DNA of 64,000 nt from Allosediminivita pacifica (GCF_003054175.1 NZ_QBKN01000013.1:62001-126000), one strand, 5' to 3'. Counted from the stretch's first letter, positions 51,893 through 61,277 are shown. The notes: a model not told the origin generated them from the letters alone. Numbers and translations: made by a program.

Positions 51893-52761
51893 GCACCCTG
51901 CTGGAGCCCTTCGCCTACAGCTACATGACCAACGCCATGTGGGTCTCCGCGCTGGTTGGCGCGCTCTGCGCCTTCCTGTCGGGCTACCTCATGCTCAAGG
52001 GCTGGAGCCTCATCGGTGACGCGCTGTCGCATTCTGTCGTGCCGGGCGTGGCCGGTGCCTACATGCTGGGCCTGCCGTTCGCGCTCGGGGCCTTCCTGTC
52101 GGGCGGACTGGCGGCCGGGGCCATGCTCTTCCTCAGCGACCGGTCCGGGCTCAAGGTCGACGTCATCATCGGGCTGATCTTCACCGCCTTCTTCGGGCTG
52201 GGGCTCTTCATGGTCTCGATCAATCCCATGGCGGTCTCGATCCAGACCATCACCATGGGCAACATCCTCGCCATCTCGCCCGGCGACACGCTGCAGCTTG
52301 TCCTGATCGGGGTGATCTCGCTGGCGGTGCTGCTGCTCAAGTGGAAGGACCTCATGGTCACCTTCTTCGACGAGAACCACGCTCGGTCCATCGGGCTGAG
52401 GCCGGGGCTGCTCAAGGTCGTCTTCTTCATGCTGCTCTCGGCGGCGGTGGTGGCGGCAATGCAGACGGTGGGCGCATTCCTCGTCATCGCCATGGTGGTG
52501 ACGCCCGGCGCCACCGCCTACCTGCTCTGCGACCGTTTTCCGCGGCTGCTCATGCTTTCGGTGGCGATCGGGGCGGGCACCAGCTTTACCGGCGCCTACC
52601 TGAGTTACTTCCTCAACGGGGCCACGGGCGGGGTGATCGTGACGCTCCAGACGCTGATCTTCCTCGCCACCTTCGTGCTGGCCCCGAAACACGGCCTGCT
52701 GGCCGCACGGCGGCGGGCGGCCGAGGCCCTTCGGACGCCCGCGGGGGAGGCTGCGCCATGA
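51889..52761 (+). CDS. sitC: Mn/Fe ABC transporter permease (SitC-like)
   Basis: 290 residues, ABC-3 family with eight or more membrane helices. [20 protein letters not shown] is the family hallmark, followed by a second half with [20 protein letters not shown]. Overlaps the ATPase and the second permease by 4 bp each. Confidence 0.93.
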   Translation: MSTLLEPFAYSYMTNAMWVSALVGALCAFLSGYLMLKGWSLIGDALSHSVVPGVAGAYMLGLPFALGAFLSGGLAAGAMLFLSDRSGLKVDVIIGLIFTAFFGLGLFMVSINPMAVSIQTITMGNILAISPGDTLQLVLIGVISLAVLLLKWKDLMVTFFDENHARSIGLRPGLLKVVFFMLLSAAVVAAMQTVGAFLVIAMVVTPGATAYLLCDRFPRLLMLSVAIGAGTSFTGAYLSYFLNGATGGVIVTLQTLIFLATFVLAPKHGLLAARRRAAEALRTPAGEAAP

Positions 52762-53621
52762 GCCTCGACGCGCTGCTTCTGCCCTTTCAGTTCCCCTTCA
52801 TGCAGAACGCCTTCCTGATCGCCATGATCGTGGCGGTGCCGACGGCGCTGCTTTCGTGCTTCCTCGTGCTCAAGGGTTGGGCGCTCATGGGGGACAGCAT
52901 CAGCCACGCGGTGCTGCCGGGGATCGTGCTGGCCTGGATCACGGGGCTGCCGCTGATCGTCGGCGCCTTTGCCGCGGGCATGACCTGTGCGCTCGCCACC
53001 GGCTACCTGAGCGAGAACAGCCGCGTGAAGCAGGACACGGTGCTGGGTGTCGTCTTCTCGGGCATGTTCGGGGTGGGGATCATCCTCTACACCTCGATCC
53101 ACACGAACGAGCACCTCGATCACGTGCTTTTCGGGAACATGCTGGGCGTCGGGGTGCAGGACCTCTGGACCGCCGGGCTGATCTCGCTAGCGGTGACGGC
53201 GGTGCTGCTGCTCAAGTGGAAGGACTTCCTGCTGCACGCCTTCGATCCGGCGCAGGCGCGGGCGAGCGGGCTGCGGGTGGGCTGGCTGCATTACGGCCTG
53301 CTGTCGATCCTGTCGCTGACCATCGTGGCGACGCTGTCGTCGACGGGGCTGATCCTCGCCGTCGGGCTGCTGATCGCGCCGGGGGCCATCGCCTTCCTGC
53401 TGGTGCGCAGCTTCGGCAAGATGCTGGTCGTCGCGGTCGTGGTCTGTCTCGTCTCGATGCTTTCGGGCGCCTACCTGAGCTTCTTCCTCGACAGCGCGCC
53501 GGCGGCCACCATCGTGCTGATACTGACCGCCTTCTTCCTGCTGGCCTTCCTGCGCCGGCAATGGCTCACGCGCGCCGCGTCTCGCAGGCCGGTCGAGGTG
53601 TCCCGGGCCGGGACATCCTGA
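52758..53621 (+). CDS. sitD: Mn/Fe ABC transporter permease (SitD-like)
   Basis: 287 residues from the ATG at 52758. ABC-3 permease with FLVLKGWALMGDSISHAVLP and LKWKDFLLHAFDPAQARASG. Paralogue of the preceding permease; SitC and SitD form a heterodimer. The 71-bp gap to the convergent amidase gene shows no clear terminator. Confidence 0.93.
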   Translation: MSLDALLLPFQFPFMQNAFLIAMIVAVPTALLSCFLVLKGWALMGDSISHAVLPGIVLAWITGLPLIVGAFAAGMTCALATGYLSENSRVKQDTVLGVVFSGMFGVGIILYTSIHTNEHLDHVLFGNMLGVGVQDLWTAGLISLAVTAVLLLKWKDFLLHAFDPAQARASGLRVGWLHYGLLSILSLTIVATLSSTGLILAVGLLIAPGAIAFLLVRSFGKMLVVAVVVCLVSMLSGAYLSFFLDSAPAATIVLILTAFFLLAFLRRQWLTRAASRRPVEVSRAGTS

Positions 53622-53692
53622 GCCGCAAGCAATATCAATAGCTTGAGCGCGCGCGTTTACGGGAAATTAAGAGTGTCCCGCGACAGCGACTC

Positions 53693-54958
53693 TCAGGCCA
53701 TCGCCGCTTCCAGGCCCAGCACCTCTCCCACGAGGCTTGCGACCGCGATGGTCATGCGGTCGGTGTAGCGTGGCGTGATGATGGACATGCCCAGCGGCAA
53801 GCCGTGCGGTCCGGTCATGCCGGGGACCGAAACCACGGGCACGTGCAGCAGCGTCCAGATCGCGTTCATGGCGGCGTCGCCGGGATCCTCGGGCCCGGAC
53901 GGCGCCTCGTCGCAGGCGGAGGGAGTCATGACCGCGTCGAACCCGGTCGCCAGTTCCTCGAATTCGCTTCTGCACCGGTCGGCAAGCGCGTAGGCCGCGC
54001 GCATCTCGGAGGGGCCGAGGCCCCCGGCCCGTGCGCCCCGATCATCCTCGCTGGCGACGTGCTCCGCCATCTTCCGATTCAGACGCGCCGCGCGGCTCTC
54101 GCGAGCGAGGATGCGCGCATGGGCCGTCTCCAGCCCCTCGAAGAGCCCTGGCAGGCGGAGCTCGATCACCTCGGCCCCCTCGAGCCGCAGCCGCCGCGCC
54201 GCATCGTCGAAGGCCTCGCGCATGGGCGGTCGCACCCTGTCCGGCAGCGGCCCTCGGCAAAGGCCGATGCGCAGCCCCCCGAGCCGATCGGGCGCGGGGC
54301 CGAGCAGGGGGTCCATCTCGAAGAGATCGGCCAGCAGCCCGAGGTCCGCTGACCGGCCCGAGAAGATGCCCAGAGTGTCGCAGCTCGGCGACCCGCCTCC
54401 CAGTCCCTCGGTCGCGACCGCGTTCCAGGTGGGCTTCCATCCCCAGACCCCGCAGAAAGAGGCGGGCACGATGGTGCAGCCTGCGTTCTGGAGGCCGAGC
54501 GCCAGCGCGCAGAACCCTGCGGCCACGGCCGCCGCTGCCCCGGAGGAGATCCCGCCGGACAGACGGTCGAGTGCGTGCGGGTTGCGCGTCGGGCCATCCC
54601 CGGCCGGGCCGCTGACACGGGTCCGGCCCAGCAGGACCGCGCCATGGCCGCGCAGCAGGTCGACGCAGGTGGTGCCCGGTGTAGGGCGCCCGGCGCCCGG
54701 CGCAGGGGCTTCGCGCGTGGCAAGCGCCTCGCTCACGGCGAGCGTCGCGCCGGCCAGCCTGCCGCATCCGCCGCCCGCGTCGACCGCCTCGGCCCGGGCG
54801 AGGACCTCCGCCGGATCAACCTCGGCAAAGGCCCCGACCAGCGGGTCATAAGCCTCGATCCGGCGGAGCGCCCGGCGTGCGATCCCGCATGCGGTGGCCT
54901 CTCCCTCCCGGACGGCCCGGGAGATTTGCGCGGCCCCGGCGAAAGCTCTCTGCGACAT
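53693..54958 (-). CDS. Amidase-signature family protein, probably catalytically inactive
   Basis: 421 residues from the ATG at 54958 (MSQRAFAGAAQI, AGGAG upstream). The overall amidase fold is clear (ATLAVSEALATR, LSGGISSGAAAAVAAG, FCGVWGWKPTWN, DAVMTPSACDEAP), but the catalytic Ser-Ser-Lys positions are changed. The Lys of the usual (V/I)AxKD motif is Ser (LAVSEA). GGSSGGS reads GGISSGA. The nucleophile segment DTGGSIRxPA reads QNAGCTIVPA, with Cys for Ser and no Arg. A binding or scaffold role is possible. It follows a LysR gene on the same strand. Confidence 0.75.
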   Translation of the reverse strand: MSQRAFAGAAQISRAVREGEATACGIARRALRRIEAYDPLVGAFAEVDPAEVLARAEAVDAGGGCGRLAGATLAVSEALATREAPAPGAGRPTPGTTCVDLLRGHGAVLLGRTRVSGPAGDGPTRNPHALDRLSGGISSGAAAAVAAGFCALALGLQNAGCTIVPASFCGVWGWKPTWNAVATEGLGGGSPSCDTLGIFSGRSADLGLLADLFEMDPLLGPAPDRLGGLRIGLCRGPLPDRVRPPMREAFDDAARRLRLEGAEVIELRLPGLFEGLETAHARILARESRAARLNRKMAEHVASEDDRGARAGGLGPSEMRAAYALADRCRSEFEELATGFDAVMTPSACDEAPSGPEDPGDAAMNAIWTLLHVPVVSVPGMTGPHGLPLGMSIITPRYTDRMTIAVASLVGEVLGLEAAMA

Positions 54959-55058
54959 CTGCCACTCCTGAACACGGCAGGAGTGAAGCACGCGCCCGGG
55001 GGGATGCCACGCCGCAATATCTCATCCGCGGCGTTGAATTTTCTTCAGCGTGTTGGCC

Positions 55059-55976
55059 TCAGACCGCGCGCACGCAGCCGTTGCCCTCGACCGACTTCAG
55101 CAGCCAGTCCTTGAACTGCTGCAACAATGTCGCACGCTCGGATTTCCAGGGCGACAGCATGTAGTAGACGCTGCGCTCGGGATAGCTTTCGCCGACCGCG
55201 ACAAGCTCGCCGCGCTCCAGCGCGTGCTGGATCAGCAGCGACCGCCCCAGCATCACGCCCACGCCCGAGCGCGCCGCCTCGATGGCGGAGCCCGCCTGGT
55301 TGAAGCGGGGGCCGTGGATCTGGTCCTTTCGCGGGATGCCGTATTCGCCGAGGTAGCGCCCCCAGTCGGGCATGTTGCCGTCAAAGCCAACCCGGTCTGT
55401 GTGGATGAGCGGCGCCTCGGCCAGAAGGCGGGCGTGGTCGCCCTCCCAAGCCTGCGCCATGGCGGGGGTGCAGACCGGCATGATTTCCTCCTCGACCAGC
55501 GCCTCGCGGCGCCATTCGCGGCTGCTGTCCCAGTTGCAGATGGTCAGGTCGATCTGCTGCGCCTCGGCCTCGCGCACGGTGAGATAAGTGTGCAGGCTGA
55601 GGTCGATCTCGGGCGATCCGGACAGGAAATGCCCGATCCGCGGCATCAGGAAATGCGACGCGACCGAGCTCGACACGCCCACGGCAAGCTGGCGGTCCTT
55701 CTCGTCCGCGATGGTCTGCAGGGTCGAGACGCTCTCGTCGATCAGATCCAGCGCCGAACTGATGCGCGCCAGGATCGCGGTGGATTCCGGGGTGAGGTAG
55801 ATGCGGCTGTTCTTCCGCGTGAAGAGGTCGGCCTGCAGGAAATCCTCCAGCAGCCGGATCTGGTGGCTCACCGCCGTGGGCGTCACGCAAAGCTCGTCGG
55901 CCGCCTTGGCAACGGACTGGTTCCGGGCGACGGCCTCGAAGGCCCGGATCGCGTTCAGGGGAACTCTCTTGCGCAT
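55059..55976 (-). CDS. LysR-family transcriptional regulator (GcvA-like)
   Basis: 305 residues from the ATG at 55976, with GGAGG 8 nt upstream; the longer frame to 56213 is a GC-rich artefact. N-terminal HTH (PLNAIRAFEAVARNQSVAKA, then ADELCVTPTAVSHQIRLLED) and an effector domain with LDRQLAVGVSSSVAS-type start. GcvA-like members often have this PLNAIRAFEAVAR start. Divergent from the RutA-like gene and upstream of the degenerate amidase gene; it likely regulates one or both. Confidence 0.92.
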   Translation of the reverse strand: MRKRVPLNAIRAFEAVARNQSVAKAADELCVTPTAVSHQIRLLEDFLQADLFTRKNSRIYLTPESTAILARISSALDLIDESVSTLQTIADEKDRQLAVGVSSSVASHFLMPRIGHFLSGSPEIDLSLHTYLTVREAEAQQIDLTICNWDSSREWRREALVEEEIMPVCTPAMAQAWEGDHARLLAEAPLIHTDRVGFDGNMPDWGRYLGEYGIPRKDQIHGPRFNQAGSAIEAARSGVGVMLGRSLLIQHALERGELVAVGESYPERSVYYMLSPWKSERATLLQQFKDWLLKSVEGNGCVRAV

Positions 55977-56289
55977 GGTCTCGCCTCCTTCATCTGGCGC
56001 CGCGGGTTTCCTCCCGCTTGCCAGAATCGCGAGGCCGGACGTTGCGGCAAGCCTCACCCGCACGGCGGGGCGCCGCGTATCGGCGTATTTGCGCCGCGCG
56101 CGTCCGTTTTCAGCGCGGGCCGGGGGCGCGCACAAGTTTGGAGCAGAATAAGTACGGACAATCGGATCGCCAGACTTGCCCTTCCTGCATGAGATTTTTT
56201 CAACCGGAGCCAAGAGATAAATGATCTAGGGCTTTTCCGTCCGGCCTGTCAGGTTGTGCCGGAAAAGGAAAAGTCCGCAGGAGAGAACG
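55977..56289. promoter_or_regulatory. Divergent region between lysR and the RutA-like gene
   Basis: 313 bp. It contains the inverted repeat CTTTTCCG (56232-56239) / CGGAAAAG (56260-56267) with a 20-bp spacer, just ahead of the RutA-like start, and the AT-rich stretch GAGATTTTTTCAACC (about 56190). A LysR-type site is expected here, but no single T-N11-A box can be chosen. Confidence 0.35.
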
Positions 56290-57372
56290 ATGGACATCGG
56301 TGTTTTCATCCCGATCAACAACAATGGCTGGCTCATCTCCAAGACCTCGCCGCAGTACATGCCGAGCTTCGAGCTGAACCTCGATATCGTGCAACGGGCC
56401 GAGAGCTACGGCCTCGACTTCGCGCTCTCCATGATCAAGCTGCGCGGCTTCGGCGGCGAGTCCGAGTTCTGGGACCACGGGCTCGAAAGCTTCACGCTGA
56501 TGTCCGCCCTGGCGGCCCGCACCGAGCGGATCCGGCTGTTCGCCTCGAGCGCGATCCTGACGCTGCCGCCGGCGCTGACGGCGCGCATGATCTCGACCAT
56601 CGACAGCGTCGCGCCGGGCCGCATCGGCGTGAACATCGTGACCGGCTGGGCGCCTGCGGAATACACCCAGATGGGCATCTGGCCGGGCAACGAATACTTC
56701 GGCTACCGCTACGACTACGCCACCGAGTACGTCCGTGTGATGAAAGAACTGTGGGAGACCGGGAAGTCCGACTTCGACGGCGAGCACTTTCACATGGAAG
56801 ACTGCAAGCTGTCGCCGCAGCCGCAGGGCCGGATCGAGATCGTGGCGGCGGGCCAGTCGGACACGGGCATGGCCTTCTCCTCGCAATATTCCGACTATTC
56901 CTTCGTCAACGGCATCGGCGTGAACACCCCCGCAGCCTTCGCGCCCACTTGCGAGCGGCTCATGGCGGCGGCGGAAAAGACCGGTCGGGACGTGGGCGCC
57001 TACATCCTGATGATGTGCATCTCGGACGAAACCGACGAAGCCGCCATGGCCAAGTGGGAAAAGTACCGCGACGGCGCCGATGTGGATGCGCTGGCCTACA
57101 TGGGCGTGCAGGGGGCACAGGACGCACAGGCAGCGGAAGGCTCGACCGCCAAGCACATCAACCTTCCCGAGGGGGCGGTGAACTTCAACATGGGCACCAT
57201 CGTCGGCTCATACGAGAGCTGCGCGAAGATGCTGGACGAGGCCGCCGCCGTGCCGGGCGTGAAGGGCATCATGCTGACCTTCGACGACTTCGGGAAGGGG
57301 CTCGACGATTTCGGTACCAAGATCCAGCCGCTGATGAAGACCCGCGATCACGTCGCCCTGGCGGCGGAATAG
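56290..57372 (+). CDS. rutA: RutA-like flavin-dependent monooxygenase (pyrimidine oxygenase family)
   Basis: 360 residues from the ATG at 56290 (GGAGAG upstream). Luciferase-like (bacterial group C) fold. The N-terminus [20 protein letters not shown] and [20 protein letters not shown], and the [20 protein letters not shown] segment are very close to E. coli Rut[41 protein letters not shown] and [19 protein letters not shown] also match. RutA opens the uracil ring using FMNH2 and O2. No rutB-G genes follow here, so the rest of that pathway, if present, is elsewhere. Control by the divergent LysR protein is likely. Confidence 0.85.
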   Translation: MDIGVFIPINNNGWLISKTSPQYMPSFELNLDIVQRAESYGLDFALSMIKLRGFGGESEFWDHGLESFTLMSALAARTERIRLFASSAILTLPPALTARMISTIDSVAPGRIGVNIVTGWAPAEYTQMGIWPGNEYFGYRYDYATEYVRVMKELWETGKSDFDGEHFHMEDCKLSPQPQGRIEIVAAGQSDTGMAFSSQYSDYSFVNGIGVNTPAAFAPTCERLMAAAEKTGRDVGAYILMMCISDETDEAAMAKWEKYRDGADVDALAYMGVQGAQDAQAAEGSTAKHINLPEGAVNFNMGTIVGSYESCAKMLDEAAAVPGVKGIMLTFDDFGKGLDDFGTKIQPLMKTRDHVALAAE

Positions 57373-57549
57373 GCGTCTTTTCGCGATCCGCGAAACGGGC
57401 GGGTGCGGTCTGTGCCGCATCCGCCCTTTCTGCCGCGCGGTGCGGCGCAGGCGGCAGGCTGGACAAGCCCGCGCGATTGCCGCAGGTCGGGGCGACGATG
57501 TCCCGCCGGGGCCCCGGATCCCGCGGACGTCCCCTTTGATGGAGCCCTC

Positions 57550-58605
57550 GTGCCCGGTTTACCCGTTTCCGAGCGACGCCTCGTGCAGTGGCTGATCATG
57601 CTGGCCGCCTCCGTCGCGGTCAGTTTCCTTCTCGAAGCCGTGCACGTGCCGGCGGCGGCGCTGGTGGGGCCGCTGCTGGTGGGGGCTTCCATGAGCCTCT
57701 GGGGCGCCAAGATCCGCTACCCGCGCTGGACGCGCAGCAGCGCACAGGCGGTGACGGCCACGCTGGTGGCGACCTCGCTGCGGCCCGACACCTTCGACAC
57801 GCTTCTGCGGATCTGGCCGGTGGCACTGGTCCTCCTGACGGCTGTCATGGTCTGCGCGGTGCTTGCGGGGGTGCTGACGGGCTACCTTGCCCGGATCGAC
57901 CGGGAAGCGGCGATCTGGGGCTTCCTGCCGGGGATGGCCAGCGCGGTCATCGCCATGAGCGCCGACCGCGGGCTGCCCGCGGGCATCGTCGCGGTGATCC
58001 AGGTGATCCGCCTCGTCACCGTCATCCTGATGACCGCGCTGCTGGTCGCGGTGATTGGGGCCGGGGGAGCCGGCCCCGGGGGATCGCCCACCGAAGGCGG
58101 TTACCTCTGGTTGCTGCCACTGGTCATCCTCGTCGGCCCGCTTGCCGACCGCTTTCTCAAGGTGATCCCGGCGGGCGCGCTACTCGTGCCGCTGGTGCTG
58201 GCCTCGGCCATGGAGCTTTACGGGATCACCGTGGCGCTGCCGCACATCGTCATCGTGCTGGCCTACCTCGTCATCGGCGGCAACGTCGGACTGGGCTTCG
58301 ACCGCGATCTTCTGCTGCAGGCCCGGCGCGCGGTGCCGGTGGTGATCGTGGTGGCCATCGGGCTCTACTGCGTGGGGGCGGCGCTGGGTATGTTCATGGC
58401 GCTGGTCACGGGCATCGACATGCTGACGGCTTTGCTGTCGACCGTGCCCGGCTCGATCGATGCGGTCGCCGCGATCGCCTACAGCGAGGGCGCGGATGTG
58501 TCGGTCGTCATGTCGCTGCAGATCATGCGGCTTTTCGTGGTGGTGCTGGTCGGCCCGCCGGTCGCCAGGGCCGCCGCCCGCTGGGTCCTGCGCGAGCGGG
58601 GTTGA
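57550..58605 (+). CDS. AbrB-family membrane protein
   Basis: 351 residues from a GTG at 57550, chosen because GGAG lies 5 nt upstream; the longer frame to 57403 is rich in Pro/Arg and not protein-like. Two homologous halves of membrane helices. The first has VPAAALVGPLLVGASMSLWG and the second IPAGALLVPLVLASAMELYG. GFLPGMASAVIAMSAD and LLSTVPGSIDAVAAIAYSEG are the repeated AbrB duplication motifs (the family often mislabelled ammonia monooxygenase). Probable transporter of unknown substrate. It lies 177 bp after the RutA-like gene, same strand. Confidence 0.88.
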   Translation: MPGLPVSERRLVQWLIMLAASVAVSFLLEAVHVPAAALVGPLLVGASMSLWGAKIRYPRWTRSSAQAVTATLVATSLRPDTFDTLLRIWPVALVLLTAVMVCAVLAGVLTGYLARIDREAAIWGFLPGMASAVIAMSADRGLPAGIVAVIQVIRLVTVILMTALLVAVIGAGGAGPGGSPTEGGYLWLLPLVILVGPLADRFLKVIPAGALLVPLVLASAMELYGITVALPHIVIVLAYLVIGGNVGLGFDRDLLLQARRAVPVVIVVAIGLYCVGAALGMFMALVTGIDMLTALLSTVPGSIDAVAAIAYSEGADVSVVMSLQIMRLFVVVLVGPPVARAAARWVLRERG

Positions 58606-58815
58606 GCGCCGCGCGTGTCCGGGCCCGCCTGTCGTCACGCGGGATAGGTTTTGCGCGGGATGCCGGGGCGGGCTAAGCTGCGGGCATCGCACTTCGGTAC
58701 AATCTGGTTCGGTAGCAGTTTGAAGGCCTCGGTTTATTGAGACGAGGCGGTCGCTGTGGTGCGGGCTCCGTGCGCAATTTCCGCGCGCGACAGATCATTT
58801 TTTGGAGGAATATTG

Positions 58816-59361
58816 ATGTTCAGTCATTCAATCGACGCTCCTGCGGGGGATTCCCATTACGCGGTACATGCGGAGATCGTCTCGGACGCTGTCGCGGAGG
58901 GACGCGTTTCCACCGTTGTCAACGTGAGATGGCGCAGCGAGGCGACCGGCGGGGAGGAGCGTTCCGTCGATTTCCACGTCGAGACCGACGACGGCAACGA
59001 GACCCTGCGGCTGGTACACGACAACGAGGTGTTCGGTGCCGTCAGCCTCGATACGCGGATCCCGGGCGAAGGCTCAGACCCGTCGGTGGTGGATGAACCT
59101 CTCGGGCCAATCCTCGACGGGGCCACGCGTCTGGCCGATGCGCTGGTCGCGCTCGATCCCGTGGCAGGATGCCTGATCAAGGGCGCTGCGACCTCGGTCG
59201 CGGGCCAGACCATCCGCTGCTGGCAGGCGTCCGATCCGAACGATTCCTTTAGGGACCGCGCAAGGTCAGCCGCCGCGTGCCTGCGGTCGAACGGAATGAA
59301 GGTCGCCTGGAACTTCGTCAAACGGGTCGGCAAGTGCCTGATCTCGTTGGGTCTAGACTGA
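58816..59361 (+). CDS. Uncharacterised 181-residue protein
   Basis: Starts at the ATG at 58816 behind an excellent SD (GGAGGAA, 7 nt spacing), so it is very likely translated. No domain recognised. The first ~100 residues are acidic and beta-like (AEGRVSTVVNVRWRSEATGG, ERSVDFHVETDDGNETLRLV). The last ~70 are different in kind: Gly/Ala-rich with four Cys (AGCLIKGAATSVAGQTIRCW, then AAACLRSN, VGKCLISLGLD) and a basic amphipathic end. No signal peptide, no membrane helix of full length. It stands alone between convergent neighbours. Function unknown. Confidence 0.7.
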   Translation: MFSHSIDAPAGDSHYAVHAEIVSDAVAEGRVSTVVNVRWRSEATGGEERSVDFHVETDDGNETLRLVHDNEVFGAVSLDTRIPGEGSDPSVVDEPLGPILDGATRLADALVALDPVAGCLIKGAATSVAGQTIRCWQASDPNDSFRDRARSAAACLRSNGMKVAWNFVKRVGKCLISLGLD

Positions 59362-59375
59362 GACGGCCATAAGAG

Positions 59376-59400
59376 ACGCCCCGCCGCCGAACGGCGGGGC
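59376..59400 (-). terminator. Terminator of the second RutA-family gene
   Basis: GCCCCGCCG (59378-59386) and CGGCGGGGC (59392-59400) form a perfect 9-bp stem with a 5-nt loop. The minus strand continues GTCTCTTAT, a weak U-tract. Between the stop codon and this hairpin the RNA reads CCCTCCTCCCTGACC, i.e. it contains CCUCCUCCC. It may also stop the convergent plus-strand gene. Confidence 0.55.
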
Positions 59401-59422
59401 GAGGTCAGGGAGGAGGGCGAGT

Positions 59423-60502
59423 TCAGGCGGCGCTGAGCTTTGCGTCTCGCGAGCGCATCAGCGGCTGGATCTTCTCGCCGAAGACGTCGATGCCGGTGTC
59501 GTAGTCGTCGAAGGCCAGCATGATGCCCCTGGTCCCGGGCACTTCCGCCATCTCGTCGAGCATGCGCGCCACGCTCTCGTAGCTGCCAACCAGCGTGCCC
59601 ATGTTCTGGTTGGCCGCGCCCTCGGGCAGGTTGATGCGCTTGGCCGTGCCCGTGGTATCGGCCTTGGCATCGCGGCCCGACTGCTCGGCCATCCAGCTTA
59701 GCGCATCCACGTCCACCGCGTCGGAGTACTTGCGCCACTTGGCCTCGGCCAGCGCGTCGGTCTCCTCCGCGATGATCATGACAAGTACGTAGGCCCCCAC
59801 GTCCCGACCGCTTTCTGCCGCCGCCGCGAGCATGCGCTCGTTGGTGCCGGCAAAGGCCGTGGGCGTGTTGATCCCGGTGCAGAAGGCAAAGCCGTAGTCG
59901 GCATGTTCGGCGGCGAACTTCATGCCCCGCGGGCTCTGCCCGGCGGCCACGATGTCGATCTTGCCCGAGGGGCGCGGCGACAGGCGGCAGTCCTCCATGG
60001 TGAAATGATCGCCCCTGAAGTTGCTGACCCCGCTCTCCCACAGGTCGCGCAGCACGGTACAGTACTCCGAGGCGTAGTCGTAGCGGTAGCCGAAGTACTC
60101 GTCGCCGGGCCACAGCCCCTGCTGCGTGTATTCCGCCGGCTGCCAGCCGGTCACGATGTTCACCCCCACGCGCCCCGGCGCGATGCTGTCCATGGTCGAG
60201 ATCATGCGCGCGGTAATCGCGGGCGGCAGCGACAGGATCGCCGCCGAGGCAAAGAGCTTCACGTTTTCGGTGGCCGCAGCCAGACCCGCGCAGAGCGTGA
60301 AGGCCTCTAGCGCGGAATCCCAGTAGCCGGTCTGCCCGCCGAAGCCGCGGAACTTCACCATCGCCAGCCCGAATTCCATGCTGTGCCGGTCGATCTTGTT
60401 GATGATCTCGAGATGCTGCCGGTAGGTCGGATCGAACTGCTTGGCCGCGGTCGAGATCATGTAGCCGTTGCGGCCGTTTGGAAGAAAGACGCCGATGTCC
60501 AT
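59423..60502 (-). CDS. RutA-family flavin-dependent monooxygenase, second paralogue
   Basis: 359 residues. Same family and length as the RutA-like protein at 56.3 kb, with [60 protein letters not shown] and FDDYDTGIDVFGEKIQPLM. It differs at the N-terminal substrate-side residues (PNGRNGYM for [17 protein letters not shown] for ALSMIKLRG), so it likely oxidises another heterocycle or amide. It is the last gene of a minus-strand operon with two SDRs and a peptide-type ABC importer, which suggests a catabolic set. Confidence 0.85.
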   Translation of the reverse strand: MDIGVFLPNGRNGYMISTAAKQFDPTYRQHLEIINKIDRHSMEFGLAMVKFRGFGGQTGYWDSALEAFTLCAGLAAATENVKLFASAAILSLPPAITARMISTMDSIAPGRVGVNIVTGWQPAEYTQQGLWPGDEYFGYRYDYASEYCTVLRDLWESGVSNFRGDHFTMEDCRLSPRPSGKIDIVAAGQSPRGMKFAAEHADYGFAFCTGINTPTAFAGTNERMLAAAAESGRDVGAYVLVMIIAEETDALAEAKWRKYSDAVDVDALSWMAEQSGRDAKADTTGTAKRINLPEGAANQNMGTLVGSYESVARMLDEMAEVPGTRGIMLAFDDYDTGIDVFGEKIQPLMRSRDAKLSAA

Positions 60503-60527
60503 TGGGGATCTCCTCTGGGTCTTGGGG

Positions 60528-61277
60528 TCAGCTGAAGAAGGCGCCGCCGTTCACGTGGATCAGCTGGCCGTTCACGAAGCTCGCGGTATCGCTGAGAAGG
60601 TAGACGGTGGTCTCGGCCACCTCGTCCGCAGTGCCCCAGCGCCCGGCCAGCGTGCCGGCGACCAGCTCCTTGAGCTGCTCCTCGGTGTAGCCGCCGCGCG
60701 GCTGGGCGGTGTCAATCAGCCCCGGCGCGATCGCGTTGGCGCGGATGTTCAGCGGTGCAAGCTCGATCGCGAGGGTCCGGGTCAGCCCGATGATCCCGCT
60801 CTTCGAGGCGCAGTAATGCGCCGAGTCCTGCCAGCCCTGCACCGCGAGCGAGGACATCGACACGATGGCACCGGCACAGCCCGCCGCCTTGCAGTGCAGC
60901 GCGAAGGCCTTGGACAGGAACGCGTTGGCCTTGAGGTTCACCGTCAGCGTTGCGTCCCAGATGCTTTCCTCGAGCTCGAGGATCGGCTGGCGCGGGTAGA
61001 TGCCCGCGTTGTTGCACAAGAGGTCCAGCCCGCCGAGCCCCTCGGCCGCCTGCGCGACCATGTCGGGCAAGGCGCCGATGTCGGTGACGTCGCCCCGGAC
61101 CAGCACCGCCTTGCGGCCCATGCCGGTGATGGTCTCGGCGATGGCCCGGGTCGCGGCCTCGTCGTCGAGGTAGTTCAGCGCCACGTCCGCGCCCGCTTCT
61201 GCCGCCCTTAGCGCGACCGCCGCGCCGATGCCCTGCTGCGCGCCCGTCACCAGGAGTTTGCGTCCTTCGAGTATCAT
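60528..61277 (-). CDS. Short-chain dehydrogenase/reductase (FabG-like)
   Basis: 249 residues. TGAQQGIGAAVALRAAEAGA cofactor site, NNAGIYPR, catalytic region SMSSLAVQGWQDSAHYCASK and IAPGLIDTAQPRGG. NYLDDE after strand 2 suggests neither cofactor strongly. 25 bp upstream of the RutA paralogue start. Second of two adjacent SDRs. Confidence 0.9.
   Translation of the reverse strand: MILEGRKLLVTGAQQGIGAAVALRAAEAGADVALNYLDDEAATRAIAETITGMGRKAVLVRGDVTDIGALPDMVAQAAEGLGGLDLLCNNAGIYPRQPILELEESIWDATLTVNLKANAFLSKAFALHCKAAGCAGAIVSMSSLAVQGWQDSAHYCASKSGIIGLTRTLAIELAPLNIRANAIAPGLIDTAQPRGGYTEEQLKELVAGTLAGRWGTADEVAETTVYLLSDTASFVNGQLIHVNGGAFFS

Noticed and set aside
50042-53621. Zinc importer (znuABC)
   Set aside because: The binding protein lacks a His-rich loop and has Glu where ZnuA has His, and there are two different permeases; this is the SitABCD/Mn-Fe pattern.
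55977-56213. 79-residue N-terminal extension of the LysR regulator
   Set aside because: Low-complexity Arg/Ala/Pro sequence ahead of the classical LysR HTH; the ATG at 55976 has a good SD.
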